A DNA stretch of 64,000 bases, taken from Alphaproteobacteria bacterium. Lineage in GTDB: Bacteria; Pseudomonadota; Alphaproteobacteria; SHVP01. The DNA lies in the NCBI GenBank assembly GCA_040216735.1, contig JAVJOO010000003.1, positions 202,746 through 266,745 of the forward strand, read 5' to 3'. The position numbers and the translations under genes are program-made. Positions 15,617 through 24,016 of the stretch are shown piece after piece (position 1 is the first letter of the stretch; every line of letters starts with the position of its first letter). Under the pieces are notes generated by a model. That model did not search any database. It saw only the letters and a program-made list of their open reading frames with translations, and was not told the DNA's origin.

Positions 15617-16414
15617 GTGGTCAAGCAGCACCGCGCTTATATCCAGACGCCCGCGCCGCAGGAGCAGATCCACGCGCGTTACGCCGGCGACAGCGGTCCG
15701 GCGATCTTTCTGTTGCACCAACTGCCGATCTCGTGCCGCCAGATGGAGCGGCTGATCCCGCTGCTGGGCGACCACCTACGCGTTTGGGGTTTGGATGCGC
15801 CGGGTTACGGCATTTCCCCCTCGACCCTGACCCAACAAAGCTTCACCGAATACGCCCGCCGCCTTCTAGAGGCGATCGACGCTGTCGGGGCCAAACGCTT
15901 TGCCTTGCTCGGGACCGAAATCGGGGTTGCGATGGCGGCCGAGATCGCCCACCTAGCCGGACCGGACCGCGTGACCCACCTTGTCGGCCTCGCCGCGCCG
16001 CCGACCGATCCTGCCGGTCACCGTGCCTACCTCGCCGAACTCGGCGAACCGGCACCCCAGCAGGACGGCAGCCACCTGTTGCCGATCTGGCAGTTCTGGC
16101 AGCGGCGTTGGGGCGCCGACACCGAGAACGCCATCCTGCGTATGGCCTGTACCGAGAACACCTATATCTACAGCCGCTACCACTGGGGCTTGCGCGCCTA
16201 CGCGGATTACGACCTCGCGCCGGCGCTCAAGCAGCTCGCGTGCCCCACGCTATTCCTCTCCGCCGAGCGCGACATCATGGCCGACCACACCGCCGCCGCC
16301 GCGGCGCTGGTGCAGGGTGCCGAACACCGCACCCTCAAGGGCACGCGTGCCCCTCTGGTTTCCACCGAAGCCGAGTACCTCACCAAGATTATCGTCGATT
16401 TCGTCGGGGCTTAG
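15617..16414 (+). CDS. Alpha/beta-hydrolase-fold protein with non-serine nucleophile elbow (2)
   Basis: GTG 15617, with GGGAA (15606-15610) 6 nt upstream, gives a 265-residue protein. A start at 15539 would lie inside the previous gene and add 26 Arg-rich residues. Fold landmarks are AIFLLHQLPISCRQMERL, LRVWGLDAPGYGISPST and the elbow FALLGTEIGVAMAAEIA. The nucleophile position is Glu101 (GTEIG) instead of Ser. A possible acid lies in LFLSAERDIMADHT, but the late His is replaced (LKGTRAPLV). With its neighbour it forms an operon of two related, apparently non-classical hydrolase-fold proteins, possibly a heterodimer. Confidence 0.8.
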   Translation: MVKQHRAYIQTPAPQEQIHARYAGDSGPAIFLLHQLPISCRQMERLIPLLGDHLRVWGLDAPGYGISPSTLTQQSFTEYARRLLEAIDAVGAKRFALLGTEIGVAMAAEIAHLAGPDRVTHLVGLAAPPTDPAGHRAYLAELGEPAPQQDGSHLLPIWQFWQRRWGADTENAILRMACTENTYIYSRYHWGLRAYADYDLAPALKQLACPTLFLSAERDIMADHTAAAAALVQGAEHRTLKGTRAPLVSTEAEYLTKIIVDFVGA

Positions 16415-16443
16415 CCCCGGGCGAACGCTCGCTGCCGGCGCGG

Positions 16444-17301
16444 CTACTTTCGCGCCGTCACTAACCACACCCCAGCGCCGAGGCGGACGCCGTCGTCGTG
16501 GGCGTGGGGCGTGAGGGCCTCGGTCAACTCGTCGCGGATTCGTGCCTGAACGTCCTCGGGTGCATCGTGGATGGCGCGGGAAAGCGGACCCTGGTGGGTG
16601 ACCGCGCGCACCGCGGCTTCGATCGAGCCCCCGCCGCCCATCAACACCAACGTATCGTGTGCCTCGGTCGCGATCTCGCTGAACCCGGCGGCGCCCAAGA
16701 TATCGGCGATTCGCGCACGCTGACCGAAGGCGAAGGGCCCCGGCGCGGCCGGATCCTTAGCCGGCCCCTCGACCGGAAGGTGCCGCGCTACCACACCGCC
16801 CGGCACATGAACCCAGGCGTTTTGGTCTACCGGCTGCCAGCAGGCGAAGGTCAACCGTCCACCCGGCTTGAGCGCCCGGTAGAGATTGGCAAAGGCCGCC
16901 ACGCTATCTTCAAAGAACATCACGCCGAAGCGCGAAAACACAAGGTCGAAGGCATCGGCCTCAAAGGCATGGGTTTGGGCATCGGCCACGTGAAAATGCA
17001 CCGGGATCCCGTGGCCATCGTTGGCGCGCCGCGCTTCATCCAGCATCAGTGCCGAAATATCGACCGCCGTCACCGATCCGCCCGGCGCGACGCGCCGGGC
17101 CAGGTCGCCCGTGGTATGACCGGTGCCGCAGCCGACGTCCAGCACATGCTCGCCGGGTTGCGGTTGTGCGCGGGCGATTGCAGCTAGGCCGATGGGGCCG
17201 AGCATCGCGTTGAAACGGTCGCGTTGGGTGGTCCAGGTCTCGCCGCCGGGTCCATTCCAGAACTCGGCTTGATCGGCGTTGGGACTGTCGGTGTCGGTCA
17301 T
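16444..17301 (-). CDS. Class I SAM-dependent methyltransferase
   Basis: This 285-residue single-domain enzyme resembles UbiE/COQ5-type small-molecule methyltransferases. Motif I is EHVLDVGCGTGHTTGDLARR (about 51-70), followed by GSVTAVDISALMLDEARR, FEADAFDLVFSRFGVMFFED and ALKPGGRLTFACWQPV. The substrate is unknown. The MFS transporter gene lies 7 bp upstream on the same strand, so the two are probably one transcript. It converges on the second hydrolase-fold gene, 29 bp away. Confidence 0.88.
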   Translation of the reverse strand: MTDTDSPNADQAEFWNGPGGETWTTQRDRFNAMLGPIGLAAIARAQPQPGEHVLDVGCGTGHTTGDLARRVAPGGSVTAVDISALMLDEARRANDGHGIPVHFHVADAQTHAFEADAFDLVFSRFGVMFFEDSVAAFANLYRALKPGGRLTFACWQPVDQNAWVHVPGGVVARHLPVEGPAKDPAAPGPFAFGQRARIADILGAAGFSEIATEAHDTLVLMGGGGSIEAAVRAVTHQGPLSRAIHDAPEDVQARIRDELTEALTPHAHDDGVRLGAGVWLVTARK

Positions 17302-17308
17302 GGTCTCT

Positions 17309-18631
17309 TCATTTCGTTGCGCTAACAGGGGCGGGGACGCCGCGGAAGACGAGCTTCAACACGACGGTCGAGACCAAAACGTAAATCAAACACGCCCCGG
17401 CGACAGCCTCGATCGTCACGCCGAGGTCAAAAAGCTCACCGAAGATAAATGGCGCCAGAGCGCTGATTGCCACCATTAAGGCCTGTACAATCGATCGGAT
17501 TGCGCCCAAGTGTGCGGTTCCGTAGACCTCTGCCCACATTGACATGACGATGGTATGTCCGGCGCCGATCGTGACGCCGGCGGCGATCATATAGGCGAGT
17601 GCCGATCCGGGATGATCGAACAGAACCAGGATCAGCATCGCAATGGCGAGCGGCGGCAGATAGAACGGCAGCAGTTGCGACGCGCGAAACCGGTCGACGA
17701 GCGGCCCGGTCAGCATCGATGTGAAGACCACGGCGATCGCGTAGCCGACGAAGGTTGTTGCAAGCCACGCCAGCGACCATCCCTTGGCGTCGGCCAAATG
17801 AACCTGGTGGAAGAACATGCCGGTCATCACGAACCCCGGCGCCAATGCCGCGGGAATGATGAACCAGAACCGGATATCGCGCAGTGCCTCGCCCAAGGTC
17901 CACTGCCGCTGGCCGCTGCCTTGGTCCGATGCCGCCTGGGCCTTGGTGGTGGCATCCGCCCAGGCGTCGTGCCGTGCACGGTGGCCGCGCAGCAACAACA
18001 GAGTTGCCGGAACCAGGACGACGACGATGAAAACCGTCGTCGTCTGCCAGGTTCCGCGCCAGCCCACGGCCGCGATCAAGGAGACCACGATGATCGGCAG
18101 CGCCGCCTCGCCGACCGGCAAGCCCATCGCGGCAATGCTGATGGCCTTGCCCCGGTCGCGGTCGAAGTAGCGCGCCATGCTGGTTACCGCGATGTGGCTC
18201 AACAGCCCTTGGCCGGTCAGACGCAGCAGATAGAAGGCTAGGTACAGAAACACGCCGCCCGGGATCAACGAGATGAAGAGGGTAGCGAAGATCATCCCAC
18301 CGCAGGCTGCCAAGCTGTAGACCCGCAAATCGACGTGATCGATTTTGCGTCCCAACCAGATCAAGGTCATGCCGCTGGCGAAAGTAGCGACCGAGTACAT
18401 GAGGCCGACGTCGCCGTGGCTCAGGCCGAATTCGTTCCGAATTTCGGCCCCGAACAAGCTGATGAAATAGGTCTGTCCAAAGCTGGACGAGAACATCATC
18501 AAAATCCCGAAGCTAAGGAAACTCCGGTTGCGCAGAATGAAAAGGAAATAGCTCACAAGGCCGCCTACCAGGGGAGTTCGACTGTGCCCGCCTTCGTCCC
18601 GCGGAGCAACGCTTGCGGAGCATTCCGCCAT
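17309..18631 (-). CDS. Major facilitator superfamily transporter
   Basis: The 440-residue protein has about 12 hydrophobic helices. After a 25-residue cytoplasmic N-terminus come SYFLFILRNRSFLSFGILMM, the loop-2 motif TLIWLGRKIDH, and LRLTGQGLLSHIAVTSMARYF near residue 135. A second half starts at about FWFIIPAALAPGFVMTGMFF. The pattern resembles the oxalate/formate antiporter or monocarboxylate-type MFS group; the substrate is unassigned. It is divergent from ettA (42 bp between starts) and leads the methyltransferase gene. Confidence 0.88.
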   Translation of the reverse strand: MAECSASVAPRDEGGHSRTPLVGGLVSYFLFILRNRSFLSFGILMMFSSSFGQTYFISLFGAEIRNEFGLSHGDVGLMYSVATFASGMTLIWLGRKIDHVDLRVYSLAACGGMIFATLFISLIPGGVFLYLAFYLLRLTGQGLLSHIAVTSMARYFDRDRGKAISIAAMGLPVGEAALPIIVVSLIAAVGWRGTWQTTTVFIVVVLVPATLLLLRGHRARHDAWADATTKAQAASDQGSGQRQWTLGEALRDIRFWFIIPAALAPGFVMTGMFFHQVHLADAKGWSLAWLATTFVGYAIAVVFTSMLTGPLVDRFRASQLLPFYLPPLAIAMLILVLFDHPGSALAYMIAAGVTIGAGHTIVMSMWAEVYGTAHLGAIRSIVQALMVAISALAPFIFGELFDLGVTIEAVAGACLIYVLVSTVVLKLVFRGVPAPVSATK

Positions 18632-18673
18632 CCGCTACAAGCCCGCGACCCCTTACAAAAGCGCGCGAGCCCC

Positions 18674-20353
18674 ATGGCAGTCCAATACGTCTACTCGATG
18701 ATCGGCCTGAATAAGACCTATCCGGGCGGCCGGCAGGTCCTCAAGGACATCTATTTGTCTTTTCTGCCCGGAGCCAAGATCGGTGTCCTCGGGCTGAACG
18801 GCGCCGGTAAGTCGACGCTGCTGCGGATCATGGCGGGGCGGGAGACGGAGTTTCTTGGCGAAGCGCGCGCCGCCGACGGCCTGCGCATCGGTTATCTCGA
18901 ACAGGAACCCCAGCTCGATCCGAACAAGGACGTTCTGGGCAACGTGCTGGACGGCGTTGGCGAGATGGCCGCCATGCTCAAGCGCTTCGAAGACATCAGC
19001 GCGAAGTTCGCCGAGCCAATGGACGACGACGAAATGAATGCGCTGTTGTCCGAACAGGGCGATCTGCAAGAAAAGATCGACGCCGGCAACGGCTGGGAGA
19101 TCGAGCGCACCGCCGAGATCGCGATGGACGCGTTACGCTGCCCGCCGGGGAATGCCGATGTGGCCAAGCTCTCGGGCGGCGAGCGCCGCCGGGTCGCGCT
19201 GTGCCGGTTGTTGCTGGAGCGCCCGGACATGCTGCTCTTGGACGAGCCGACCAACCATCTCGACGCCGAATCGGTAGCCTGGCTCGAACGCTTCTTGCAC
19301 GACTATGACGGCACGGTCGTTGCCGTTACCCATGATCGCTACTTCCTCGATAATGTCGCTGGTTGGATTCTCGAACTCGACCGCGGCCATGGCATCCCCT
19401 GGGAGGGCAACTATTCGTCTTGGCTCGAGCAAAAAGAGAAACGCCTGATTCAAGAAGGCCGCCAGGAAGAGGCGCGCCAACGCACGTTACGCCACGAACT
19501 CGACTGGATTCGGCAAACGCCCAAGGCTCGGCAGGCCAAGGGCCGCGCCCGCATCAATGCGTATGAAGACCTGCTGCGGCAGGAGCAGGAACGGGTGCAG
19601 GGCCCGGCACAAATTCTTATCCCGCCGCCGCCGCGCTTGGGCGACCTTGTGATTGAGATCGATCATCTCAAGAAAGGGTTCGGCGAGGTCCTGCTGATTG
19701 ACGATCTGTCGCTCAAGGTCCCACCCGGCGCCATCGTCGGCATCATCGGCCCGAACGGTGCCGGAAAGACCACCTTCTTCCGCATGTTGACGGGTCAAGA
19801 AGAGCCCGACGACGGGACGTTGCGCTTGGGCGACACCGTTTCGCTTGGCTATGTCGACCAAAGTCGCGATACGCTCTCGCCCGACAAGACGGTGTGGGAG
19901 GAGATTTCCGAAGGCAATGAAGAAATCGACCTCGGCAAACGCAAGATTCAAAGCCGAGCGTATGTCGGTGCTTTCAACTTCAAGGGCGCGGATCAACAAA
20001 AAAAGGTTGGGCAACTATCCGGCGGCGAGCGCAACCGAGTTCATCTCGCCAAGATGTTAAAGTCGGGTTCGAATGTTCTTTTGCTCGACGAACCGACTAA
20101 CGATCTGGATGTGGACACACTGCGTGCGCTTGAAGACGCCTTGGAAGCTTTTTCGGGTTGCGTCCTGGTGATCAGCCATGATCGCTGGTTCCTCGACCGA
20201 ATTGCCACGCATATCTTAGCGTTTGAAGGCGACAGCCACGTCGAATGGTTCGCCGGCAACTATCAAGACTACGAAGCCGACTTCAAGCGTCGCTTCGGAG
20301 AAGCCGCCAACCGACCGCACCGCATCAAGTACAAGCAATTCCCGCGGGACTGA
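18674..20353 (+). CDS. ettA: Energy-dependent translational throttle protein EttA (ABC-F)
   Basis: ATG 18674 yields 559 residues starting AVQYVYSMIGLNKTYPGGRQ, as in EttA; earlier in-frame codons are antisense to the MFS gene. Two ABC ATPase domains are complete: Walker A GLNGAGKST (40-48) and GPNGAGKTT, signatures LSGGERRRVAL and LSGGERNRVHL, and Walker B with catalytic Glu (LLLDEPTNHLD, LLLDEPTNDLD). The EttA-type arm and linker (QEARQRTLRHELDWIRQTPK, KGRARINAYEDLL) lie between them. EttA binds the ribosomal E site and gates the first elongation steps according to ATP/ADP. The start lacks an obvious Shine-Dalgarno. Confidence 0.96.
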   Translation: MAVQYVYSMIGLNKTYPGGRQVLKDIYLSFLPGAKIGVLGLNGAGKSTLLRIMAGRETEFLGEARAADGLRIGYLEQEPQLDPNKDVLGNVLDGVGEMAAMLKRFEDISAKFAEPMDDDEMNALLSEQGDLQEKIDAGNGWEIERTAEIAMDALRCPPGNADVAKLSGGERRRVALCRLLLERPDMLLLDEPTNHLDAESVAWLERFLHDYDGTVVAVTHDRYFLDNVAGWILELDRGHGIPWEGNYSSWLEQKEKRLIQEGRQEEARQRTLRHELDWIRQTPKARQAKGRARINAYEDLLRQEQERVQGPAQILIPPPPRLGDLVIEIDHLKKGFGEVLLIDDLSLKVPPGAIVGIIGPNGAGKTTFFRMLTGQEEPDDGTLRLGDTVSLGYVDQSRDTLSPDKTVWEEISEGNEEIDLGKRKIQSRAYVGAFNFKGADQQKKVGQLSGGERNRVHLAKMLKSGSNVLLLDEPTNDLDVDTLRALEDALEAFSGCVLVISHDRWFLDRIATHILAFEGDSHVEWFAGNYQDYEADFKRRFGEAANRPHRIKYKQFPRD

Positions 20354-20356
20354 GCG

Positions 20357-21061
20357 ATGAGCCACGGCCTTCCCGGCACCCAAGGTCGACGCCGCATCTA
20401 TTTGCTCCGTCACGGTGAGGTCGACTACGGCGTCGGTGGTGCGGGGGTTCCCGACGTGGATTTGGTCGAACTCACAGAAAAGGGGCAGCGACAAGCCGCG
20501 CTCCTGGGCGCGGCGTTAGCCGATATCACATTCGATCTTGCGGCTCACACGGGGCTTATTCGCACCGAACAAACCCTTGCCGGGGCACTGGCTGGGCGCG
20601 ACCTTCCCGTTCAGGAGATCGCGTCGTTACGTGAGATCCGGACGGGCAAGTTCGCCGAACTCTCGCCTGAGCGGATCGAGGCCGAGTTCATCTACGGGTT
20701 TGAGACAGCGCACTTGCCCGAAGCCCGGTTTGCGGGCGGGGAAGCGTTCACCGATTTCTACGAGCGGGTGGCCTACGGCGTCTTGGATCTGCTCGCTAAA
20801 CCCAATTGGACCACGGCACTGGTAGCGGCGCACGGCGGCACCAATCGGGCGATCCTAAGTTGGGTGACTCACGGGGGGCCGGAAGGCATGGCCGCCTTCG
20901 AACAGGATACTGGCTGCCTCAATGTTATCGATGTCGATATTGTGGACGGCGACATCATTCGCCGCTTCGTTCGGGCCTTAAACTACACGCCCTACGATCC
21001 CATTAAGAACCGTAAGTACCTGACGAATATGGAACTCTACCGCCACGGGCGCTCCGGCTAG
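20357..21061 (+). CDS. Histidine phosphatase family protein
   Basis: The 234-residue protein carries the RHG motif (IYLLRHGEVDYG, near residue 18), TGLIRTEQTLAGAL with the second Arg, the acid region SLREIRTGKFAELSPERIEA, and a second catalytic His in VAAHGGTNRAIL. This is the phosphoglycerate mutase / CobC branch of the superfamily. Specificity could be phosphosugar, nucleotide or other. It begins 3 bp after the ettA stop, with its ribosome-binding site inside ettA, so the two are co-transcribed. A weak hairpin plus T8 follows at 21114-21149. Confidence 0.9.
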   Translation: MSHGLPGTQGRRRIYLLRHGEVDYGVGGAGVPDVDLVELTEKGQRQAALLGAALADITFDLAAHTGLIRTEQTLAGALAGRDLPVQEIASLREIRTGKFAELSPERIEAEFIYGFETAHLPEARFAGGEAFTDFYERVAYGVLDLLAKPNWTTALVAAHGGTNRAILSWVTHGGPEGMAAFEQDTGCLNVIDVDIVDGDIIRRFVRALNYTPYDPIKNRKYLTNMELYRHGRSG

Positions 21062-21219
21062 TACCTCCCCTTGTGTTAGGGTCAACGTCCGTTAGTGTTT
21101 TGATGTCCAGCAAATCTCTTGTTTTTTCGGCCCCCGAGATATTTTTTTTGGCGTTGCATCCATAACACCTCAATCGGCATCTCTATACGTAACTATCGTT
21201 GGAACGATGGAGATGAGAT

Positions 21220-21630
21220 ATGAATGGCATGGGTCTTGGCGCCGGGTTGGGCGCCATCGGTTTCTGGGGGTTCGTTGCGGCAGTGGTTGTGGCCGCAATT
21301 TGGTATTACCGCGGCAAGTATGAGTCGCAGCAAGAAACGATGCGTCGCATGCTGGAAAGCAATAAGCCGGTCGATCCGGTGCTCACCGAAAAACTCTTAG
21401 CCGCAAACGTCGGCGGCAACCAATTCTTGGACCGCGATCTTATGGTGGCTGGGATCGTCGTGTTTTCCGTAGCGCCAGGTGTTGCCGTTTTGGGTTGGGT
21501 GCTCACGGTGTTGGCACCGGAGATTCTCTATCCCTTGCTGGGGGCCGCGGCGGTCCTGGTGTCTATCGGTATCGGTCTATTCGTCGCGGGCAAGATTGCT
21601 AAACGCTACAACGACAATCTGGACGGATAG
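21220..21630 (+). CDS. Small membrane protein in ECF sigma operon (DUF6249-like)
   Basis: The 136-residue protein has an N-terminal helix (GFWGFVAAVVVAAIWYY), a charged cytoplasmic stretch (about 31-70; YESQQETMRRMLESNKPVDP) and two further helices (VAGIVVFSVAPGVAVLGWVL, YPLLGAAAVLVSIGIGLFVA). It ends in KIAKRYNDNLDG. GGAG (21209-21212) sits 7 nt before ATG 21220. It heads a three-gene unit with an ECF sigma factor 20 bp downstream. The layout resembles small membrane proteins encoded with sigma factors in other proteobacteria; a sensor or anti-sigma role is inference. Confidence 0.75.
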   Translation: MNGMGLGAGLGAIGFWGFVAAVVVAAIWYYRGKYESQQETMRRMLESNKPVDPVLTEKLLAANVGGNQFLDRDLMVAGIVVFSVAPGVAVLGWVLTVLAPEILYPLLGAAAVLVSIGIGLFVAGKIAKRYNDNLDG

Positions 21631-21650
21631 CGGCGGCTGGGGATCGCGTC

Positions 21651-22220
21651 TTGACCAAGACGCCGGTCGACTACGCCAATGCTGTTGAGGCATTGGTAGT
21701 TGGCGCGGCACGCGCCGGAGATCGCGGTGCCTTTGCGGATCTCGTGCGACGCCGTCAGGGCTGGATTCGGACCATGATGCAACGTTGTTGCGGCGATGCC
21801 GTTCTCGCTGACGATCTGTCGCAACAGGTTTTTCTGCAAGCGTGGCGGCGCATCGCGTATTTGCGCGAACCGCACAAGTTCGGTGCCTGGCTCAAGCGGC
21901 TAGCTCTCAATACATGGCTCCAGTATCTGCGCGCAAACGATGCGCTACACGATGCCGATCCTCTCGACGTTTCGGTGGTTGCGCCGCCCACGATGCCCGG
22001 AGCTGGCATTGATCTCGATCGCGCCCTCGCTGTCCTCTCGCTGCCGGCCCGGCTTTGCATCGTCCTTTCCTACCACGAGGGGATGACTCACCCGGAAATT
22101 GCGGATGTCACCGGCTTGCCGATCGGTACAGTGAAATCTCACGTCCGTCGCGGCACTCAGCAGTTACGAAGCCTTCTTTCGGCCTATCAGGAAATACCCC
22201 AAACGGAGAACGCACGATGA
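21651..22220 (+). CDS. ECF-type RNA polymerase sigma factor
   Basis: The 189-residue protein shows sigma region 2 (GDRGAFADLVRRRQGWIRTM, then DAVLADDLSQQVFLQAWRRI, about 22-70) and region 4 with a helix-turn-helix (LDRALAVLSLPARLCIVLSY, THPEIADVTGLPIGTVKSHV, RRGTQQLRSLL). Region 3 is absent, as in group IV sigmas. TTG 21651 is used as start; GGGGA lies upstream. Its stop overlaps the next gene's ATG (ATGA, 22217-22220), so the two are translationally coupled. No zinc-finger anti-sigma follows; both flanking genes encode small membrane proteins. Confidence 0.93.
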   Translation: MTKTPVDYANAVEALVVGAARAGDRGAFADLVRRRQGWIRTMMQRCCGDAVLADDLSQQVFLQAWRRIAYLREPHKFGAWLKRLALNTWLQYLRANDALHDADPLDVSVVAPPTMPGAGIDLDRALAVLSLPARLCIVLSYHEGMTHPEIADVTGLPIGTVKSHVRRGTQQLRSLLSAYQEIPQTENAR

Positions 22221-22564
22221 ACGACGAACGCGACCCATCCCTGCAAATCCTCTTTGCAAGTGCCGATGAACCGCTCGAGGGCACGGCGTTTTCGAGAACT
22301 GTCATGGTGCGCGTCGAAGCGATGCGGCGGCGGCGCCTTTATGCCCGCTTTGGTTTTTTCTTGGCTGTCATTGGCCTGGGCGCGCTCGTTGGGCCCTCGT
22401 TGATAAACCTGGCCGGTCTCGCCACCGTCGGTCTGTCAACGACTGTGATCGATCTGGGGAGTAGTGTATTCGCGCAGGCTTTATTGCCTTTGAACAATGT
22501 AGCGACGCTTCTGATTCTCGCCGTTGCAATTCTCTTTGGAGCCTATCGTAAAGTGTTTTGCTAG
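22217..22564 (+). CDS. Small two-TM protein coupled to ECF sigma, candidate anti-sigma
   Basis: At 115 residues, the protein has a roughly 45-residue soluble N-terminus (NDERDPSLQILFASADEPLE) and two hydrophobic segments (YARFGFFLAVIGLGALVGPS and VATLLILAVAILFGAYRKVF). Overlap with the sigma gene by ATGA suggests stoichiometric synthesis, the usual layout for sigma/anti-sigma pairs. I see no HxxxCxxC zinc anti-sigma motif and no RskA/FecR-like domain. FTR-like short N-terminal segments such as this often bind the sigma factor, but the assignment is inference from context. Confidence 0.65.
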   Translation: MNDERDPSLQILFASADEPLEGTAFSRTVMVRVEAMRRRRLYARFGFFLAVIGLGALVGPSLINLAGLATVGLSTTVIDLGSSVFAQALLPLNNVATLLILAVAILFGAYRKVFC

Positions 22565-22584
22565 TCCGCCGGTGAGGAGCAAAG

Positions 22585-23190
22585 CTAGTCTTGGCCATTT
22601 TTCTCGCGCAGGCGCGCGAGAAGGCCTTCGACCTGCCCGCCCGACCGCTGGATCACCGAGGCAAACTCGTCGCGCTGGGTCAGTAGCATGCTGACGCCTT
22701 CAACCACGACATCGACAATCTTGAGGCTTTGGTCGCCGTGGCGGACACGCCAATCGACACGAATGGGCTGAAGGCCCTCGCGAACAATTTCCGATACGAC
22801 AATGGTGTCGCCATCGTCCCGCCGCGAACTGACGACGCGTAACGTTTCGCCGCTGTATTCGCTCAGGCGCGCGGCGTAGGTCGTAACGATGAAGTCTTCG
22901 AACAACTTGGCGTACTCGCCGCGTTGTTCCGGGGTCGCTTGCCGCCAGAAACGGCCCAACGCATACCGGCCAATCAACGGCAGGTCGAAACCCTCGTTTA
23001 GCAATGCCCGGAACGCCTGGGTGCGCTCGTCCTGGGTTTGCGAGTTGAGGACGAGTACCTGAAGGGCTTGGTCGCCGAGGTGGGCGATGAACTCTTCGGT
23101 GTTATCGGCGCGGGCCTGTTGGGCGGTCGCGCTGACCGAAACGGTTACCGCTGCGACGAGGACGAGCAGGAATCGACGAATCTGGGTCAC
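22585..23190 (-). CDS. mlaC: MlaC/Ttg2D family phospholipid-binding protein
   Basis: The 201-residue precursor has a signal peptide (MTQIRRFLLVLVAAVTVSVS, cleaved near AQQARA) and the MlaC domain: FRALLNEGFDLPLIGRYALG, RFWRQATPEQRGEYAKLFED, then YSGETLRVVSSRRDDGDTIV and RVDWRVRHGDQSLKIVDVVV. MlaC shuttles phospholipid between the outer-membrane MlaA-porin complex and the inner-membrane MlaFEDB transporter. It lies 10 bp downstream of mlaA on the same strand. The mlaFED genes are not in the window. HpnM-like hopanoid carriers belong to the same family, so the exact lipid is open. Confidence 0.9.
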   Translation of the reverse strand: MTQIRRFLLVLVAAVTVSVSATAQQARADNTEEFIAHLGDQALQVLVLNSQTQDERTQAFRALLNEGFDLPLIGRYALGRFWRQATPEQRGEYAKLFEDFIVTTYAARLSEYSGETLRVVSSRRDDGDTIVVSEIVREGLQPIRVDWRVRHGDQSLKIVDVVVEGVSMLLTQRDEFASVIQRSGGQVEGLLARLREKNGQD

Positions 23191-23200
23191 GTCGTCTCCC

Positions 23201-24016
23201 TTATTGCTTCAACGCGGCTGTACGGTCCTTCTCGTCGTCGCTGCTTAGATCGAGGTTTGGCAGGGACGGCGTGGTGCCGTTGCGAATGTCGCTTTGGCGG
23301 CGCTGATTGTAGAGGCTGCGCAAGGTTGCATAGTAGTCGATCGACGTACGTTCGATTTCGTCAAGCGTTTCGATATTCCGCGCCCGGGCATCGATCCCGC
23401 GGATCGCAGCACGCGCGAAAGTAATCGATTTCCGGTCGGTATTCTCCGCGTAGTAGTTCAGCGGGTCGAAATAATAGTCGACGAACGACCCGGCCGCGTC
23501 CCGTAAGCTTGAGGGGCCGAGAATCGGAAGGACAATATAGACGCCCGGGCCGATGCCGTAGCGTCCAAGGGTTTGGCCGAAATCTTCGTCGCGCCGTTCC
23601 CAGCCCATTCCAGTGGCTGGGTCCAGTAGCCCGAGCAGGCCAACCGTGGTGTTGATGAAGAAACGGCGGGTCGTCACGCCGGCGGCATCGATATCGCCTT
23701 GGAGGACATCGTTTGCGAGAATGACCGGTGTTTCGAGATTGCGCAGGAAATTCCTGACGCTGTTCCGTGCGGGGTCAGGCACGAAATCGCGATAGAATTG
23801 GGCGGTCGGCTCGATCAGCATCGTATCGACCGCGAGATTGGCCGCGAAAATGTACCGGTTCACCGGCTCCAGTGGATCCGCAATTTGCGCCGAATCGTCG
23901 CCTGGCGTAGCGCAAGATGCGACCGCGAAGAGTGCTGCGACCGCTGCGAGGTTGCGGACGAAGGCCGCGCGAAAGGTTACGCGCCTTCCGCCGGTCGAGT
24001 TGGACAAAGATTTCAA
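23201..24016 (-). CDS. mlaA: MlaA (VacJ) outer-membrane lipoprotein
   Basis: The family signature is clear: DPLEPVNRYIFAANLAVDTM near residues 48-66, FYRDFVPDPARNSVRNFLRN, the TVGLLGLLDPATGMGWERRD region, DFGQTLGRYGIGPGVYIVLP, and GPSSLRDAAGSFVDYYFDPL. A signal peptide ends in a lipobox (AVASC), so Cys is lipidated. The frame opens with TTG at 24014-24016; another TTG three codons later is possible, so the exact start is unsure. The 270-residue length is normal. MlaA removes phospholipids from the outer leaflet of the outer membrane and passes them to MlaC, encoded next. Confidence 0.92.
   Translation of the reverse strand: MKSLSNSTGGRRVTFRAAFVRNLAAVAALFAVASCATPGDDSAQIADPLEPVNRYIFAANLAVDTMLIEPTAQFYRDFVPDPARNSVRNFLRNLETPVILANDVLQGDIDAAGVTTRRFFINTTVGLLGLLDPATGMGWERRDEDFGQTLGRYGIGPGVYIVLPILGPSSLRDAAGSFVDYYFDPLNYYAENTDRKSITFARAAIRGIDARARNIETLDEIERTSIDYYATLRSLYNQRRQSDIRNGTTPSLPNLDLSSDDEKDRTAALKQ

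Noticed and set aside
21114-21149. ATCTC/GAGAT stem followed by eight T residues after the histidine phosphatase gene
   Set aside because: The stem is only 5 bp with a 17-nt loop, too weak to list as a terminator, although the T run is suggestive.
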